Source: an uncultured Lachnospiraceae bacterium
GTDB taxonomy: Bacteria > Bacillota > Clostridia > Lachnospirales > Lachnospiraceae
Assembly (NCBI GenBank): GCA_900549995.1
Contig: URQQ01000051.1
Location: 1-28,998, forward strand
Direction of reading: 5' to 3'
Length of the DNA stretch: 28,998 nt
Position 1 is the stretch's first letter. Each line of letters starts with the position of its first letter. The notes below the pieces were generated by a model. It was not told the origin of the DNA. It saw only the letters and a program-made list of their open reading frames with translations, and did no database searches. This document shows positions 6,616 to 14,652 of this stretch, in pieces. The translations under genes were made by a program, and so were the position numbers.

Positions 6616-8330
6616 TCAGATGCCCCCTTTTTTGTCTTTCCAAAGCTAATCACTGAACCACTGCCTGCTTTTCGCACTTCCTCTATACTTTGCCCCGTAT
6701 ACTCACTGATGATCTGAGTGATAAGCGGCATACAAAATCCTCCCTGGCACCTGCCCATTCCCGGACGGACACGTTTCTTGATTCCATCCACCGTCGGCAC
6801 CGGAATCGGTGATCTCAGAGCATCTAAAATCTCTCCCTTGCTGATTTCTTCACAGCGGCAGATCATCACCCCGTAATCCGGATTCTGCCGGATCATTTTA
6901 TCCCTTTCTTCTTTTGACATCTCTCTCAATGCCGGGATTCCTTTTCGGACTGGTTGAAAGGAAGCGTTTTTTTCTATCTTTTTCATTTTTGAGAGCTCTT
7001 CCACTGCCATCCGTGCAATGTCAACTGCCACTGCCGGTGCCGTCGTAAGCCCCGGAGACTGTATTCCCGCACAATGAATCAGGTTCTTCGTCCTGCGCCC
7101 CTTTTCAATGATAAAATCTTCCTCAAAAGTGGCCGGCCGGACTCCTGTGAAATATGTAATGATATCCTTCTGGCTTAAAGCACCGGCTGTCAATTTCTGT
7201 TTTTCAAAGACAGCATCAATACTGGACTGCTCTGTGGCAAAATTTTCTTTTTCATATGTCTCCACCGCATTGGGGCCAACGAGAAGATTATCATGAACCG
7301 TATGCAGAATCCCTCCTCCTTTCGTATGTCCCTTGTTTTTAGTGATTTTTTTAATCGAAGCAATTCCCTTCACCAGACTTTTCGTCTTCTTATCCAGAAT
7401 CGAATTTGTACCTTTTCTGGGATGGATAGAGTAGAACCGGTCTCCTGCCATTCTTGCGATTTCTTCCGCAAATGTTCCCGCGGCATTAATCACAATCTTT
7501 GGATAAATTCTTCCACGGTTCGTCAGTACACTCTGAATGCGTCCGTTCTTTACCTCCATGCTCGTGACCGCAGTGTTTAAGCTGACCTTTGCTCCGTTTT
7601 GCACTGCATTTTCACCATATGCAATCGTCAGGCCATATGGACAGACACAGCCAGCGGACGGATTAAAGATTGCAAATTTAAAATCCGGATTTAATCCGGG
7701 TTCTCTTTTTCTGAGGTCTTTTCTTCCTAATATGACAGTGTCTTTCACTTTACAGACATGCTTTCTGTGCCATACATAGCACCAGATCAGAGGGTATAAC
7801 TTCCAGTCTGTAAAACCAACATACTGGCCGCATCTGTGAAACGGAACATTCAGTTCCCTGCAGATTCTGTCATACATCTGATTCCCCCTCAGGACATACC
7901 GCTGCTTCAGTGTGCCAAGATTCAGATCAACTCCCGGATGCACTTCACCGTCATTCCTGCCGGACGCCTGCACCGCAAGATCTGCTTCCTTTTCTGCGAG
8001 AAGTATGTCAATGTCCCATCTGGACAGTTCCCGGGCAATGCTGGCTCCCGATATTCCGCCGCCGATGATCAGTACATCCGGCCTACTTCCGTCAAGGGAA
8101 TCATCTTTTTCCACAGGCATCCGCATAGCAGGGATCGTTCCTCCGGTAAATACAATGTCATTGACAACATGCATTCCACTCTTCTTCACCGTGCACATGC
8201 TGCATGCCTCTACAATGTCTTCCCACCTGGAAAGCGCTCCTGTTACCCGGATGATCCTCCCCTCTATCCACACGGATACAGAAGATCCGAATTTTCTGTG
8301 CAGTGCCCTGTTGAGTCTCTCCTCTTTCAT
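6612..8330 (-). CDS. GlpA-like FAD-dependent dehydrogenase with C-terminal BFD-type [2Fe-2S] domain
   Basis: A 572-residue protein and the first gene of the operon. Residues 1-65 form an unusual small N-terminal domain with a beta-alpha-beta look (SVWIEGRIIRVTGALSRWED, later VVNDIVF), resembling a BON or HMA-type fold. The DAO/GlpA domain follows, with the FAD motif DVLIIGGGISGASIAREL at 85-102, AGTFAEEIARMAGD near 290, and FTGVRPATFEED near 400. The C-terminus carries a BFD-like iron-sulfur domain with Cys491-x-Cys493 and Cys528-x4-Cys533. Family members oxidise sn-glycerol-3-phosphate or 2-hydroxy acids, and the substrate here is unknown. The start codon follows GGAAGTGGTGG, and the promoter lies 48-76 bp upstream. 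Confidence 0.9.
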   Translation of the reverse strand: MKEERLNRALHRKFGSSVSVWIEGRIIRVTGALSRWEDIVEACSMCTVKKSGMHVVNDIVFTGGTIPAMRMPVEKDDSLDGSRPDVLIIGGGISGASIARELSRWDIDILLAEKEADLAVQASGRNDGEVHPGVDLNLGTLKQRYVLRGNQMYDRICRELNVPFHRCGQYVGFTDWKLYPLIWCYVWHRKHVCKVKDTVILGRKDLRKREPGLNPDFKFAIFNPSAGCVCPYGLTIAYGENAVQNGAKVSLNTAVTSMEVKNGRIQSVLTNRGRIYPKIVINAAGTFAEEIARMAGDRFYSIHPRKGTNSILDKKTKSLVKGIASIKKITKNKGHTKGGGILHTVHDNLLVGPNAVETYEKENFATEQSSIDAVFEKQKLTAGALSQKDIITYFTGVRPATFEEDFIIEKGRRTKNLIHCAGIQSPGLTTAPAVAVDIARMAVEELSKMKKIEKNASFQPVRKGIPALREMSKEERDKMIRQNPDYGVMICRCEEISKGEILDALRSPIPVPTVDGIKKRVRPGMGRCQGGFCMPLITQIISEYTGQSIEEVRKAGSGSVISFGKTKKGASE

Positions 8331-8377
8331 TCCACCACTTCCTTTTCAGTCGTCCATCTAACCGACTCTATAGGTTC

Positions 8378-8406
8378 ATCATAGCAAAGTGATTATACAA
8401 TGTCAA
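8378..8406 (-). promoter_or_regulatory. sigma-A promoter of the oxidoreductase/kinase operon
   Basis: On the minus strand a perfect -35 TTGACA (8406-8401) and -10 TATGAT (8383-8378) are separated by exactly 17 bp, ending 47 bp before the GlpA-like start. A partly symmetric element with arms AACC and GGTT (8360-8376) lies just past the -10, where the transcript should begin. It is a possible repressor site. Confidence 0.85.
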
Positions 8407-8433
8407 CAAACCAGGCGTGTTTTTACTCTTGTC

Positions 8434-8457
8434 TTTTGTCCAATTTACTCGACAAAA
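8434..8457. promoter_or_regulatory. inverted repeat, candidate TetR-family operator
   Basis: Arms TTTTGTC (8434-8440) and GACAAAA (8451-8457) form a perfect 7-bp inverted repeat with a 10-bp centre. It overlaps the -35 of the tetR promoter and lies upstream of the divergent operon promoter. A local regulator bound here would control tetR itself and might affect the operon. The assignment rests on symmetry and position only. Confidence 0.45.
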
Positions 8458-8477
8458 TCATGCTGACACGATATACT
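8449..8477 (+). promoter_or_regulatory. sigma-A promoter of the tetR-family gene
   Basis: A -35 TCGACA (8449-8454) and -10 TATACT (8472-8477) are spaced by 17 bp, 35 bp before the regulator start codon. It points away from the operon promoter, and the two -35 elements are 42 bp apart. Confidence 0.7.
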
Positions 8478-8511
8478 TGAGTTATCGATTGTAAATGTTA
8501 GGAGAATATAT

Positions 8512-9075
8512 ATGGCTGCACCAAGAAAAGAGAATGTAAAAGAACTGATCACAGAAGCTACTGAGAAACTCCTCCAGACCAAGAGCCTTTCTGACATCTC
8601 ACTTGCTGAGATCGCAGACCATGCAGGAATATCAAAGGGTACTCTGTATTATCACTACAAATCAAAAAATGACATTCTCTTTGACATCACAGATAAATAT
8701 CTGGAAGAGCAATACCAGAATCTGATCGAGTGGACAGAAGACGCCACAAAAGACACTTCCCTGCACCGGCTTGTAAAATATATACTGGAACGAGATATCC
8801 AAACAGCCGGCATGAGGCTTCATTTTTTCTATGACGCAATGCTTGGAAACGAAAAAATACGTGAAAAACTCTTGAACCGTTATACACAGTTTGCCAAAAT
8901 AATAGCCGAGAAAATTGCCCAGCGAACAGACAAAATCCCGGCAGATTATTTTTCATGGGTACTGCTTTTGTTATCAGACGGATTGTTTATCCATCAGACA
9001 CTTGGTAATACCCAGCTTGATATCGGTCAGTTTATAACACAGACAGAAGAATATCTGAAGAGCCTTAAGAATTAA
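8512..9075 (+). CDS. TetR/AcrR-family transcriptional regulator
   Basis: A 187-residue regulator with the TetR_N helix-turn-helix at about 10-55 (LSDISLAEIADHAGISKGTL followed by YYHYKSKNDILFDIT), the family signature. The C-terminal two thirds are helical and form the ligand-binding and dimer domain, which is too variable to predict a ligand. The start follows GGAGAATATAT. It is divergent from the oxidoreductase/kinase operon across a 181-bp gap that contains both promoters, so it is very likely the local repressor of that operon, released by its substrate or a metabolite. Its 3' end overlaps the end of the convergent sirtuin gene by 4 bp, with no space for a terminator. Confidence 0.9.
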   Translation: MAAPRKENVKELITEATEKLLQTKSLSDISLAEIADHAGISKGTLYYHYKSKNDILFDITDKYLEEQYQNLIEWTEDATKDTSLHRLVKYILERDIQTAGMRLHFFYDAMLGNEKIREKLLNRYTQFAKIIAEKIAQRTDKIPADYFSWVLLLLSDGLFIHQTLGNTQLDIGQFITQTEEYLKSLKN

Positions 9076-9806
9076 TATCCAAGCTGCGGCAGAATATGTT
9101 TCGGCTCATCTATGATCACAAAATCTGCCTTTATATCCGAATGATGAGGATGCTGATGAATGACGACAATCCTGCTCCCTTCAAAATACCGGATATAGCT
9201 GCGGTAGACATCCGATGTCAGGTTCGTCCCAAGGAGAAGAAGGACATCTGCTTTCTCAATCTCCTCGGTCACACTTGTAATAATAAAATTATCAATCATC
9301 TCCCCGAACAGGGAAATCATTGGACGGACAACAGCACCGCAGTTCTCACACAAAGGAACACCCTTTGCATATTTTACATATTCCAGCGGATATTCCTTTC
9401 CGCATCTCGGACATCGGTTATGGTAGATGTCTCCGTGAAGATTAATGACTCTGGTACATCCGGCTCTTCTTGGAAGATCATAGATATTCGATGTAATCAC
9501 GCACTTCAGTTTCCCCTTACGCTCCATGGCAGCAAGCACCGGCCCTGATGCTGTCATTTCCGGTGCCTCTGTCAGCATCTCATTTTTATAAAAGTTAAAA
9601 AATAATTCCGGTCTGGCTGTATAATATGCACTTGAAAATATTTCTTCCGGTGATATTCCGTATTTGCTTTCAATCTCATATGCCCGGTTCTGGTTTTTAA
9701 CCCCAATAAATCCTCCCTCTTCCATCATTCCGGAACCGCACAGTGCAACTGTATACCTGCTTTCGTCTAAAATTTGCTTCAAGGCAGTAATCTTATCTTG
9801 CTTCAT
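9072..9806 (-). CDS. divergent Sir2-family protein (sirtuin)
   Basis: A 244-residue sirtuin-like protein. Seen: the catalytic-histidine motif VINLHGDIYH, a zinc ribbon of CPRCGKEY and CENCGAVVRP, then MISLFGE, LLLLGTNLTSDVYRS and VVIHQHP, all in the usual order. Family members use NAD to deacylate lysines. Two NAD-pocket motifs depart from the rule. The usual GAGxSxxSGIPxFR loop is replaced by CGSGMMEEGGFIGVKN, and the usual TQNID reads TSNIYDL, without the aspartate. It may therefore have altered acyl preference, ADP-ribosyl transfer activity, or weak activity. I chose the ATG at 9804-9806 because GAGAGGTG lies at correct spacing, whereas the longer frame would begin with GTG at 9815 inside that site. 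It is convergent with tetR and appears monocistronic. Confidence 0.82.
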   Translation of the reverse strand: MKQDKITALKQILDESRYTVALCGSGMMEEGGFIGVKNQNRAYEIESKYGISPEEIFSSAYYTARPELFFNFYKNEMLTEAPEMTASGPVLAAMERKGKLKCVITSNIYDLPRRAGCTRVINLHGDIYHNRCPRCGKEYPLEYVKYAKGVPLCENCGAVVRPMISLFGEMIDNFIITSVTEEIEKADVLLLLGTNLTSDVYRSYIRYFEGSRIVVIHQHPHHSDIKADFVIIDEPKHILPQLGY

Positions 9807-9946
9807 ATGTTTCACCTCTCTTTCAGAATATGAATCATTGGCCTTTTGTTTTAGCCGGTATTATATCCATATTCCAAATTGTATAGATTTATTATACATC
9901 TTGTTGTCTGATATTACTATTCTTTTGAATTAATTTTCTTATTTTT

Positions 9947-10777
9947 TCATCGTTTATTTGTCATATTCAATTTATAATAAAACATGTACTGCTGCAGAAT
10001 CCCTGCATATCCCTCATACCTCTGAAATGGAAATCCATTCGGATACCATGCCGAAAGTATTTGTTTGATATGCGTATCCATCGGAAATGCATCTATATGA
10101 TACAGGCCAAACAGACAGATGCACTCCGCAACTTTCCTGCCGATGCCATATTCTTTCATAAGTGTCTGCAATGCCTCTTCACCTGACATTTCCCCAAGTT
10201 CCCGAAGCCATGCTTTTCCCTCCGTATGGCTGCACCGGCGGGCCATGGCGGCAATATATTTGTCACGGTATCCAAGCCCCAGGCTGTGAAGTTCCTCCAC
10301 CGATGCCTCCGAAAGCTCCTCGGGTGTCGGAAATGCATAATATTCCATCCCATTTCCGGAAATACATTTTTCACCATAATTTCTGCATATTGCTTCAATA
10401 CTGTTTTTGATCCTCTTAATATTATTATTCTGTGAAACCAGAAAACTGACAATCATCTCCCAGAGATCCTGTCTTAGAATCCTGATGCCATAACCGAACT
10501 GTACAGCCGCCCTCAAAAATTCATCCGACGCATCAATCTGCTCCTTGATCTTGCCATACGGAAATCCCACATCAAAATACGGAAGCCAGTACTTCACTGC
10601 CTCCGCTTCCCCACAGGAGAAGCATACCAGATTCTCACCCTTTTTCTGCGTCACTTCTGTATAACGGTTTAACGATATCACGGAATATGTATCTGTATCC
10701 ATCTGATTGATCCGGAAACACTGTCCGGATTCAGCGATCATTCCGATGTCAAAATCTTCAATTATAGTCTCATACAT
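9947..10777 (-). CDS. OGG1/AlkA-type DNA glycosylase (8-oxoguanine glycosylase-like)
   Basis: A 276-residue HhH-GPD superfamily protein for base-excision repair. The N-terminal OGG_N-like domain (1-100) includes SGQCFRIN, the usual glutamine-cysteine-phenylalanine-arginine signature. The SFLVSQNNNIKRI segment (111-123) matches the OGG1 asparagine-rich loop. The helix-hairpin-helix with the catalytic lysine is YGIGRKVAECICL (Lys215), and the catalytic aspartate is Asp234 in DAFPMDTHI. Having the lysine makes it bifunctional (glycosylase plus AP lyase) in family terms, and the likely substrate is 8-oxoguanine. It starts at an ATG with GGAG upstream and lies beyond the terminator of the potassium cluster with its own probable promoter. 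Confidence 0.9.
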   Translation of the reverse strand: MYETIIEDFDIGMIAESGQCFRINQMDTDTYSVISLNRYTEVTQKKGENLVCFSCGEAEAVKYWLPYFDVGFPYGKIKEQIDASDEFLRAAVQFGYGIRILRQDLWEMIVSFLVSQNNNIKRIKNSIEAICRNYGEKCISGNGMEYYAFPTPEELSEASVEELHSLGLGYRDKYIAAMARRCSHTEGKAWLRELGEMSGEEALQTLMKEYGIGRKVAECICLFGLYHIDAFPMDTHIKQILSAWYPNGFPFQRYEGYAGILQQYMFYYKLNMTNKR

Positions 10778-10813
10778 CCTTTGTACTCCAATCTTTTATC
10801 TTTCGCAAATTAC

Positions 10814-10842
10814 ATTATATCAAAAAAAGGCTCTGATGGTAA
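10814..10842 (-). promoter_or_regulatory. possible promoter of the DNA glycosylase gene
   Basis: A -10 TATAAT (10819-10814, minus strand) lies 36 bp before the glycosylase ATG. A weak -35 TTACCA sits 17 bp upstream (10842-10837), inside the preceding terminator hairpin. The -10 is convincing and the -35 is not. Confidence 0.4.
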
Positions 10843-10868
10843 TTGAAATCCTTTCCATCAAAAGCCTT
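10822..10868 (-). terminator. Rho-independent terminator of the trk/kdpE operon
   Basis: On the minus strand AAGGCT-TTT-GATGG pairs with CCATC-AG-AGCCTT across a 15-nt loop (10868-10827), and seven T follow, overlapping the end of the stem. It starts 6 bp after the response regulator stop codon and closes the potassium-uptake cluster. Confidence 0.85.
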
Positions 10869-10874
10869 CTGTTC

Positions 10875-11561
10875 TTATTTTCCTACAAACCGGTATCCGA
10901 CACCGACTTCCGTCACGATGAATTCCGGATGGTTTGTATCTTTTTCTATCTTTTTCCGTATGTTAGCCATAAATACCCTGAGTGACTGACATTCTTTTTC
11001 ATCCGTATACCCCCAGACTTCATTCTGCAGATATCGGTGTGTCAGTACTTTTCCCGCGTTTTTTACGAGAAGAAGCAGAATTTTGTATTCGATCGGTGTT
11101 AAATGAATCAATTCCTGATCAACAAAAACCTGCCGTCTCTCATAGTCTATTTTCAGATTTCCGGTCTCATAGACATTCTCCACCGTGTTATCCGGCATTA
11201 CCTTCCTAAATCCGACCCTGATCCTGGCCAGAAGCTCATGAATGCTGAATGGTTTCGTCACAAAATCATCGGCTCCAAGATCAAGCGCTTCTACCTTTTC
11301 CTCATCCTGGCCTCTCGCAGAAATTACAATAATCGGCGTTTGAGAAGACAACCGGATCTGTTTGATCACCTCAGTGCCGTCAACATCCGGAAGCCCCAGA
11401 TCCAAAAGAATCAGATCTGGCTTGTTCGTATAGAAAAGTGACATTCCTGTCAATCCATTCTGCGCAATATCAACTTTATAATCATTTGTCTTCAATGAGA
11501 TATTTAAAAAATTGATGATACTTTTATCGTCTTCTATGACAAGTATATGCCCTTTATTCAT
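10875..11561 (-). CDS. kdpE: KdpE-type OmpR-family response regulator
   Basis: A 228-residue two-domain response regulator. The receiver domain (1-120) has the acidic pair Asp11/Asp12 (VIEDDKS), the phospho-acceptor Asp54 (LILLDLGLPD), a conserved Ser/Ala after VIV, and Lys103 (VTKPFS). The C-terminal winged helix (about 130-225) has HLTPIEYKILLLLVKNAGKV, VWGY and RVFMANIRKKIE, typical of KdpE. The start is the ATG at 11559-11561 with AAAGGAAG upstream. The frame stays open for 24 more codons, but those lie inside the kinase gene. It overlaps the kinase stop by 8 bp, so the two are translated together. It is the only response regulator in the window and probably serves both kinases. Targets are inferred to be the kdp and trk promoters. 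Confidence 0.88.
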   Translation of the reverse strand: MNKGHILVIEDDKSIINFLNISLKTNDYKVDIAQNGLTGMSLFYTNKPDLILLDLGLPDVDGTEVIKQIRLSSQTPIIVISARGQDEEKVEALDLGADDFVTKPFSIHELLARIRVGFRKVMPDNTVENVYETGNLKIDYERRQVFVDQELIHLTPIEYKILLLLVKNAGKVLTHRYLQNEVWGYTDEKECQSLRVFMANIRKKIEKDTNHPEFIVTEVGVGYRFVGK

Positions 11562-13089
11562 GTTCGTTCTTCCTTTCCAGAGGCAGTAAAAAATATACCG
11601 AAGCCCCTTTGTCTTCATTATTACGCCCTCCAAGCATACCGTGATGTGCCTTCACAATCTCTTTTGCTATGCTGAGTCCCAGACCAATTCCTCTGCCGCT
11701 GTCGGCCCCCATCTGTGTATCTGTAGTCACAAAGCTTTCAAACATATGCTCCTGCACTTGAGGATCGATCCCGCTTCCGTCATCAATCACCTCAAATTTT
11801 GCAAATTCCTTATTCTTCTTTTCTTTAACTTTTACAGATTGTATTACTAGACGGATATGTCCGTTTTCCGTGGTATGCTTGATCGAATTGTCAATCAGGT
11901 TGACAATCACCTGAATGATCAGCTGCCCGTCCATTGGTACCGACATAAATTTCTGAGGAATATCGGTATCAAAAATACGGTCTCCCAGCCTTTTTTGAAT
12001 CCTTGCGCTGACTTCACTTACAATGTCGTCAACCACCTCATTTTCATAGCGGAGCTTCAGTCTTCCATCCTGGATTCTTGTCATATTAAGCAGATTATCT
12101 ACAAGCTGAGACAGCCAGACAGAATCATTCAGTATATCTCTCAGCAAGGTATCCCTGCTCTCATCATCTATCTCATGATAACTTTCCAGAAGAAAACTGG
12201 CACTTCCTGTAATTCCCGCAAGGGGTGTGCGGAGATCATGGGAAATGGAACGCAGCAGATTGTTGCGCAGGTGCTCCCGTTCTGAAGAAAGTTTACTTTC
12301 CTGCTCTGCTTCATTTGCGTATTCCCGGTCCAGTGCCATGGCAATCAAGGAAACTATCGATTCAATCACCTGCTCCTCCTCTTTACCAGATTCATGCAGA
12401 TTCATTTCTTCCGCAAGTACCCCGTAAGTTACCCCTTTGCTTACGATAGGCATCATATAATAAGATATTTCCGGATAATCCCTGGTTCCTTTCCCGCAGG
12501 CTGATGATTGAAGAAAACACCATTCCGAAGCTTTTCTGACCTCTTCCGGAACGGCCCCTTCATTGCTGCTATATGGAATACGGCAGTTCTTCTTGAAATC
12601 ATTTACAAACAATATATAATTTCCCTGTCTGACTCCCTGCAGACATTCCAGGCCATACTTTACAACCTGGCGGACTCCTGATACATGAAGATATCCACTG
12701 CTGACTTTGTAGAGAATATCTGTATGCTTCTGCGTCTGTTCAAGTGCCTGTACCTGCTTTTGTATCTTGATTGTAAGGGATGTTACAATCACAGACACAA
12801 TTAAAAATATCACAAATGAGATCAGGTAATTACGATCATTTACTCTGAGTGTAAAACGTGGTTCCGTAAAAAAATAATTAAAAATTCCCACCATAATCAG
12901 TGACGAAACCACCCCCACTGCATATTCTTTTGTTTCAATAATAATAATGAGTATTCCAAACGTATATAGCATAAATATATTTTCTGCCCGAATCCCCATT
13001 GAATACAGCGCCATCGAAAATAATGTGACAAGCGCTGTCACGCTGACGGCAATCAAAGCCTTTTTTAAATACTGCTTCAGGTTCTCCAT
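11554..13089 (-). CDS. KdpD-like sensor histidine kinase lacking the KdpD/USP sensor domains
   Basis: A 511-residue membrane kinase. It begins directly with a DUF4118-type four-helix membrane domain (about 8-95, including AVSVTALVTLFSMALYS and FVIFLIVSVIVTSL). A GAF-like domain follows (about 120-260), then a HisKA domain with LRSISHDLRTPLAGITG (phospho-His284) and a HATPase domain with VNLIDNSIKHT, DDGSGI and GRGIGLGLSIAKEIV. The organisation is the C-terminal half of KdpD without the Walker-type KdpD domain or the USP domain. The start at 13089 is chosen because of GAGGTGG at 8 bp. The frame extends 11 codons upstream with no ribosome site. It is coupled to the kdpE-like gene by overlap. 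The stimulus may differ from that of the full KdpD. Confidence 0.88.
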   Translation of the reverse strand: MENLKQYLKKALIAVSVTALVTLFSMALYSMGIRAENIFMLYTFGILIIIIETKEYAVGVVSSLIMVGIFNYFFTEPRFTLRVNDRNYLISFVIFLIVSVIVTSLTIKIQKQVQALEQTQKHTDILYKVSSGYLHVSGVRQVVKYGLECLQGVRQGNYILFVNDFKKNCRIPYSSNEGAVPEEVRKASEWCFLQSSACGKGTRDYPEISYYMMPIVSKGVTYGVLAEEMNLHESGKEEEQVIESIVSLIAMALDREYANEAEQESKLSSEREHLRNNLLRSISHDLRTPLAGITGSASFLLESYHEIDDESRDTLLRDILNDSVWLSQLVDNLLNMTRIQDGRLKLRYENEVVDDIVSEVSARIQKRLGDRIFDTDIPQKFMSVPMDGQLIIQVIVNLIDNSIKHTTENGHIRLVIQSVKVKEKKNKEFAKFEVIDDGSGIDPQVQEHMFESFVTTDTQMGADSGRGIGLGLSIAKEIVKAHHGMLGGRNNEDKGASVYFLLPLERKNEHE

Positions 13090-13148
13090 AAATTTCCACC
13101 TCGTAATCTTTGCAAAAAGCACTCTCTGCTATTCGTCAATACGTGACC

Positions 13149-13154
13149 ATTATA
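13149..13154 (-). promoter_or_regulatory. extended -10 promoter for the kinase/regulator pair
   Basis: TGC-TATAAT (minus strand, -10 at 13154-13149) overlaps the trkH stop codon, 60 bp before the kinase ATG. No good -35 is present at 17 bp, but the TGn extension can compensate. It would let the two-component system be transcribed without the trk genes. Confidence 0.45.
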
Positions 13155-14652
13155 GCACACGTTTCAGAGAACTTCTGAGTTTATTTTTACAGGATCTGAC
13201 TGACCTTACCATCGTAATGATTATAATATAGATTTCAAGCCTGCCTAAAAACATACAAACAGTTGATGTCCAAAGTACTATAGGTTCTGCGTCATAACCG
13301 GTTATTCCTGCCGACAGGCCAACGGTGCTTAAAGAGGATGCGATCTCAAACATTGAATCACCGGGGGAATTACCATAACAGGTAAGTATGAATGTCCCCG
13401 CCGTAAGCAGAAGAAGATAAAGAAACAGAAAATTCGTATTTTCCCGGTACACTTCACCAGTGATCTCAATATCATCACCGCATCTGACAATTTTATGTGG
13501 AAACACGATTCTTTTACTTGACAGCCGCCTCTTGAAATTCCAAAAAACCTCTCTTAGTGCGATCCATACACGGTACTGCTTCATTCCTCCCGCGGTCGAA
13601 CCTGCACCTCCGCCGACGATCATCAATATGATGATGATAAACAAAAGGGAAGGGGGCCATTTTTGAAAACTTTCAATCGTCTGAAAACCGGTTGTCGTCA
13701 TTGCAGAAACAGCCTGAAATAATCCGATTCTTATTCCTTCCGGAAATGATGTCGATACCTGTGCGGCTAAAATTCCTGCCATCAAAACCGCTGTACATGG
13801 ATAGATTACCAGCGAGAACCTCACTTCACAGTCACAGAACACTTTCTTCCACTTTCCTCTGAGAAAAGCCAGGTGAACAAGAAAGCTCATACTTCCAAGA
13901 AACATCAATACGATCGTAACCGCCTCGATCCCCATACTGTTATAATATCCGATGCTCTCTGCCCTTGTTGAAAACCCGCCGGTTGAAATTGCAGCCACCG
14001 AATGGTTTACAGCGTCAAACCAGTTCATCCCAAAGATCATATAGAGAATTGTCCCTCCAAGTATGTACCCGGAATAGATCAAAATAATCATCCTTGCGGA
14101 CTGAATCAGGTTTGGCAGCATCTTATCCGAATGGCCTTCCGCCTCGAAAAGTTTCATGCCATACCGGTCAGACAGAACAGAAATTACGACAAGGACAAGT
14201 CCGACTCCCCCAACAAACAGCATCACGGTCCGAAAGAATAAAAAAATATGTGAAGTCTGTGTCACATCAACAACCGACAGTCCGGTCGTCGTATAACCGC
14301 TTGTGCATTCAAACACCGCCTGCGTGAAATTATACTTGCCGGTCAGCATAAACGGAACACTGCTCCATACGATCACAAGAAGCCATGCAAGAGCTACAAT
14401 GAGATTTGCCTGATTCTTAAACTGCCGTTCCTTTTGTTTTCCCCGTATGCCAAGAGACATAAAATATCCTGCAGTGATACTCAAAGTTCCAGGTATAATA
14501 AAGTTTTTCGCTTCATTTGCTTCCTCCGGATACGGAATCAGTATAAGAAGCGGAAACAAAAGAATCACACCAATTACCATACATATAATGCCAATATATC
14601 CGACAAGAAGGTAACTCTCACTTTTGTTTTTGACTTCGGACATTTCAGACAT
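13150..14652 (-). CDS. trkH: TrkH/KtrB-family potassium transporter, membrane subunit
   Basis: A 500-residue integral membrane protein with about ten hydrophobic segments. The four pore-loop signatures appear in order: ECTSGYTTTGLSVVD (about 137-151), AAISTGGFSTRAE (about 222-234), VSAMTTTGFQTIE (about 315-327) and ASSLSTVGLSAGITG near 440. Each central glycine forms part of the potassium filter. It works as a dimer with a cytoplasmic RCK/TrkA ring and imports potassium coupled to sodium or protons. The start overlaps the second trkA-like gene by 8 bp and follows GGGGGCGAAG. A charged loop, VFWNFKRRLSSKRIVFPHKI, between segments 7 and 8 is typical of TrkH. Confidence 0.93.
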   Translation of the reverse strand: MSEMSEVKNKSESYLLVGYIGIICMVIGVILLFPLLILIPYPEEANEAKNFIIPGTLSITAGYFMSLGIRGKQKERQFKNQANLIVALAWLLVIVWSSVPFMLTGKYNFTQAVFECTSGYTTTGLSVVDVTQTSHIFLFFRTVMLFVGGVGLVLVVISVLSDRYGMKLFEAEGHSDKMLPNLIQSARMIILIYSGYILGGTILYMIFGMNWFDAVNHSVAAISTGGFSTRAESIGYYNSMGIEAVTIVLMFLGSMSFLVHLAFLRGKWKKVFCDCEVRFSLVIYPCTAVLMAGILAAQVSTSFPEGIRIGLFQAVSAMTTTGFQTIESFQKWPPSLLFIIIILMIVGGGAGSTAGGMKQYRVWIALREVFWNFKRRLSSKRIVFPHKIVRCGDDIEITGEVYRENTNFLFLYLLLLTAGTFILTCYGNSPGDSMFEIASSLSTVGLSAGITGYDAEPIVLWTSTVCMFLGRLEIYIIIITMVRSVRSCKNKLRSSLKRVL

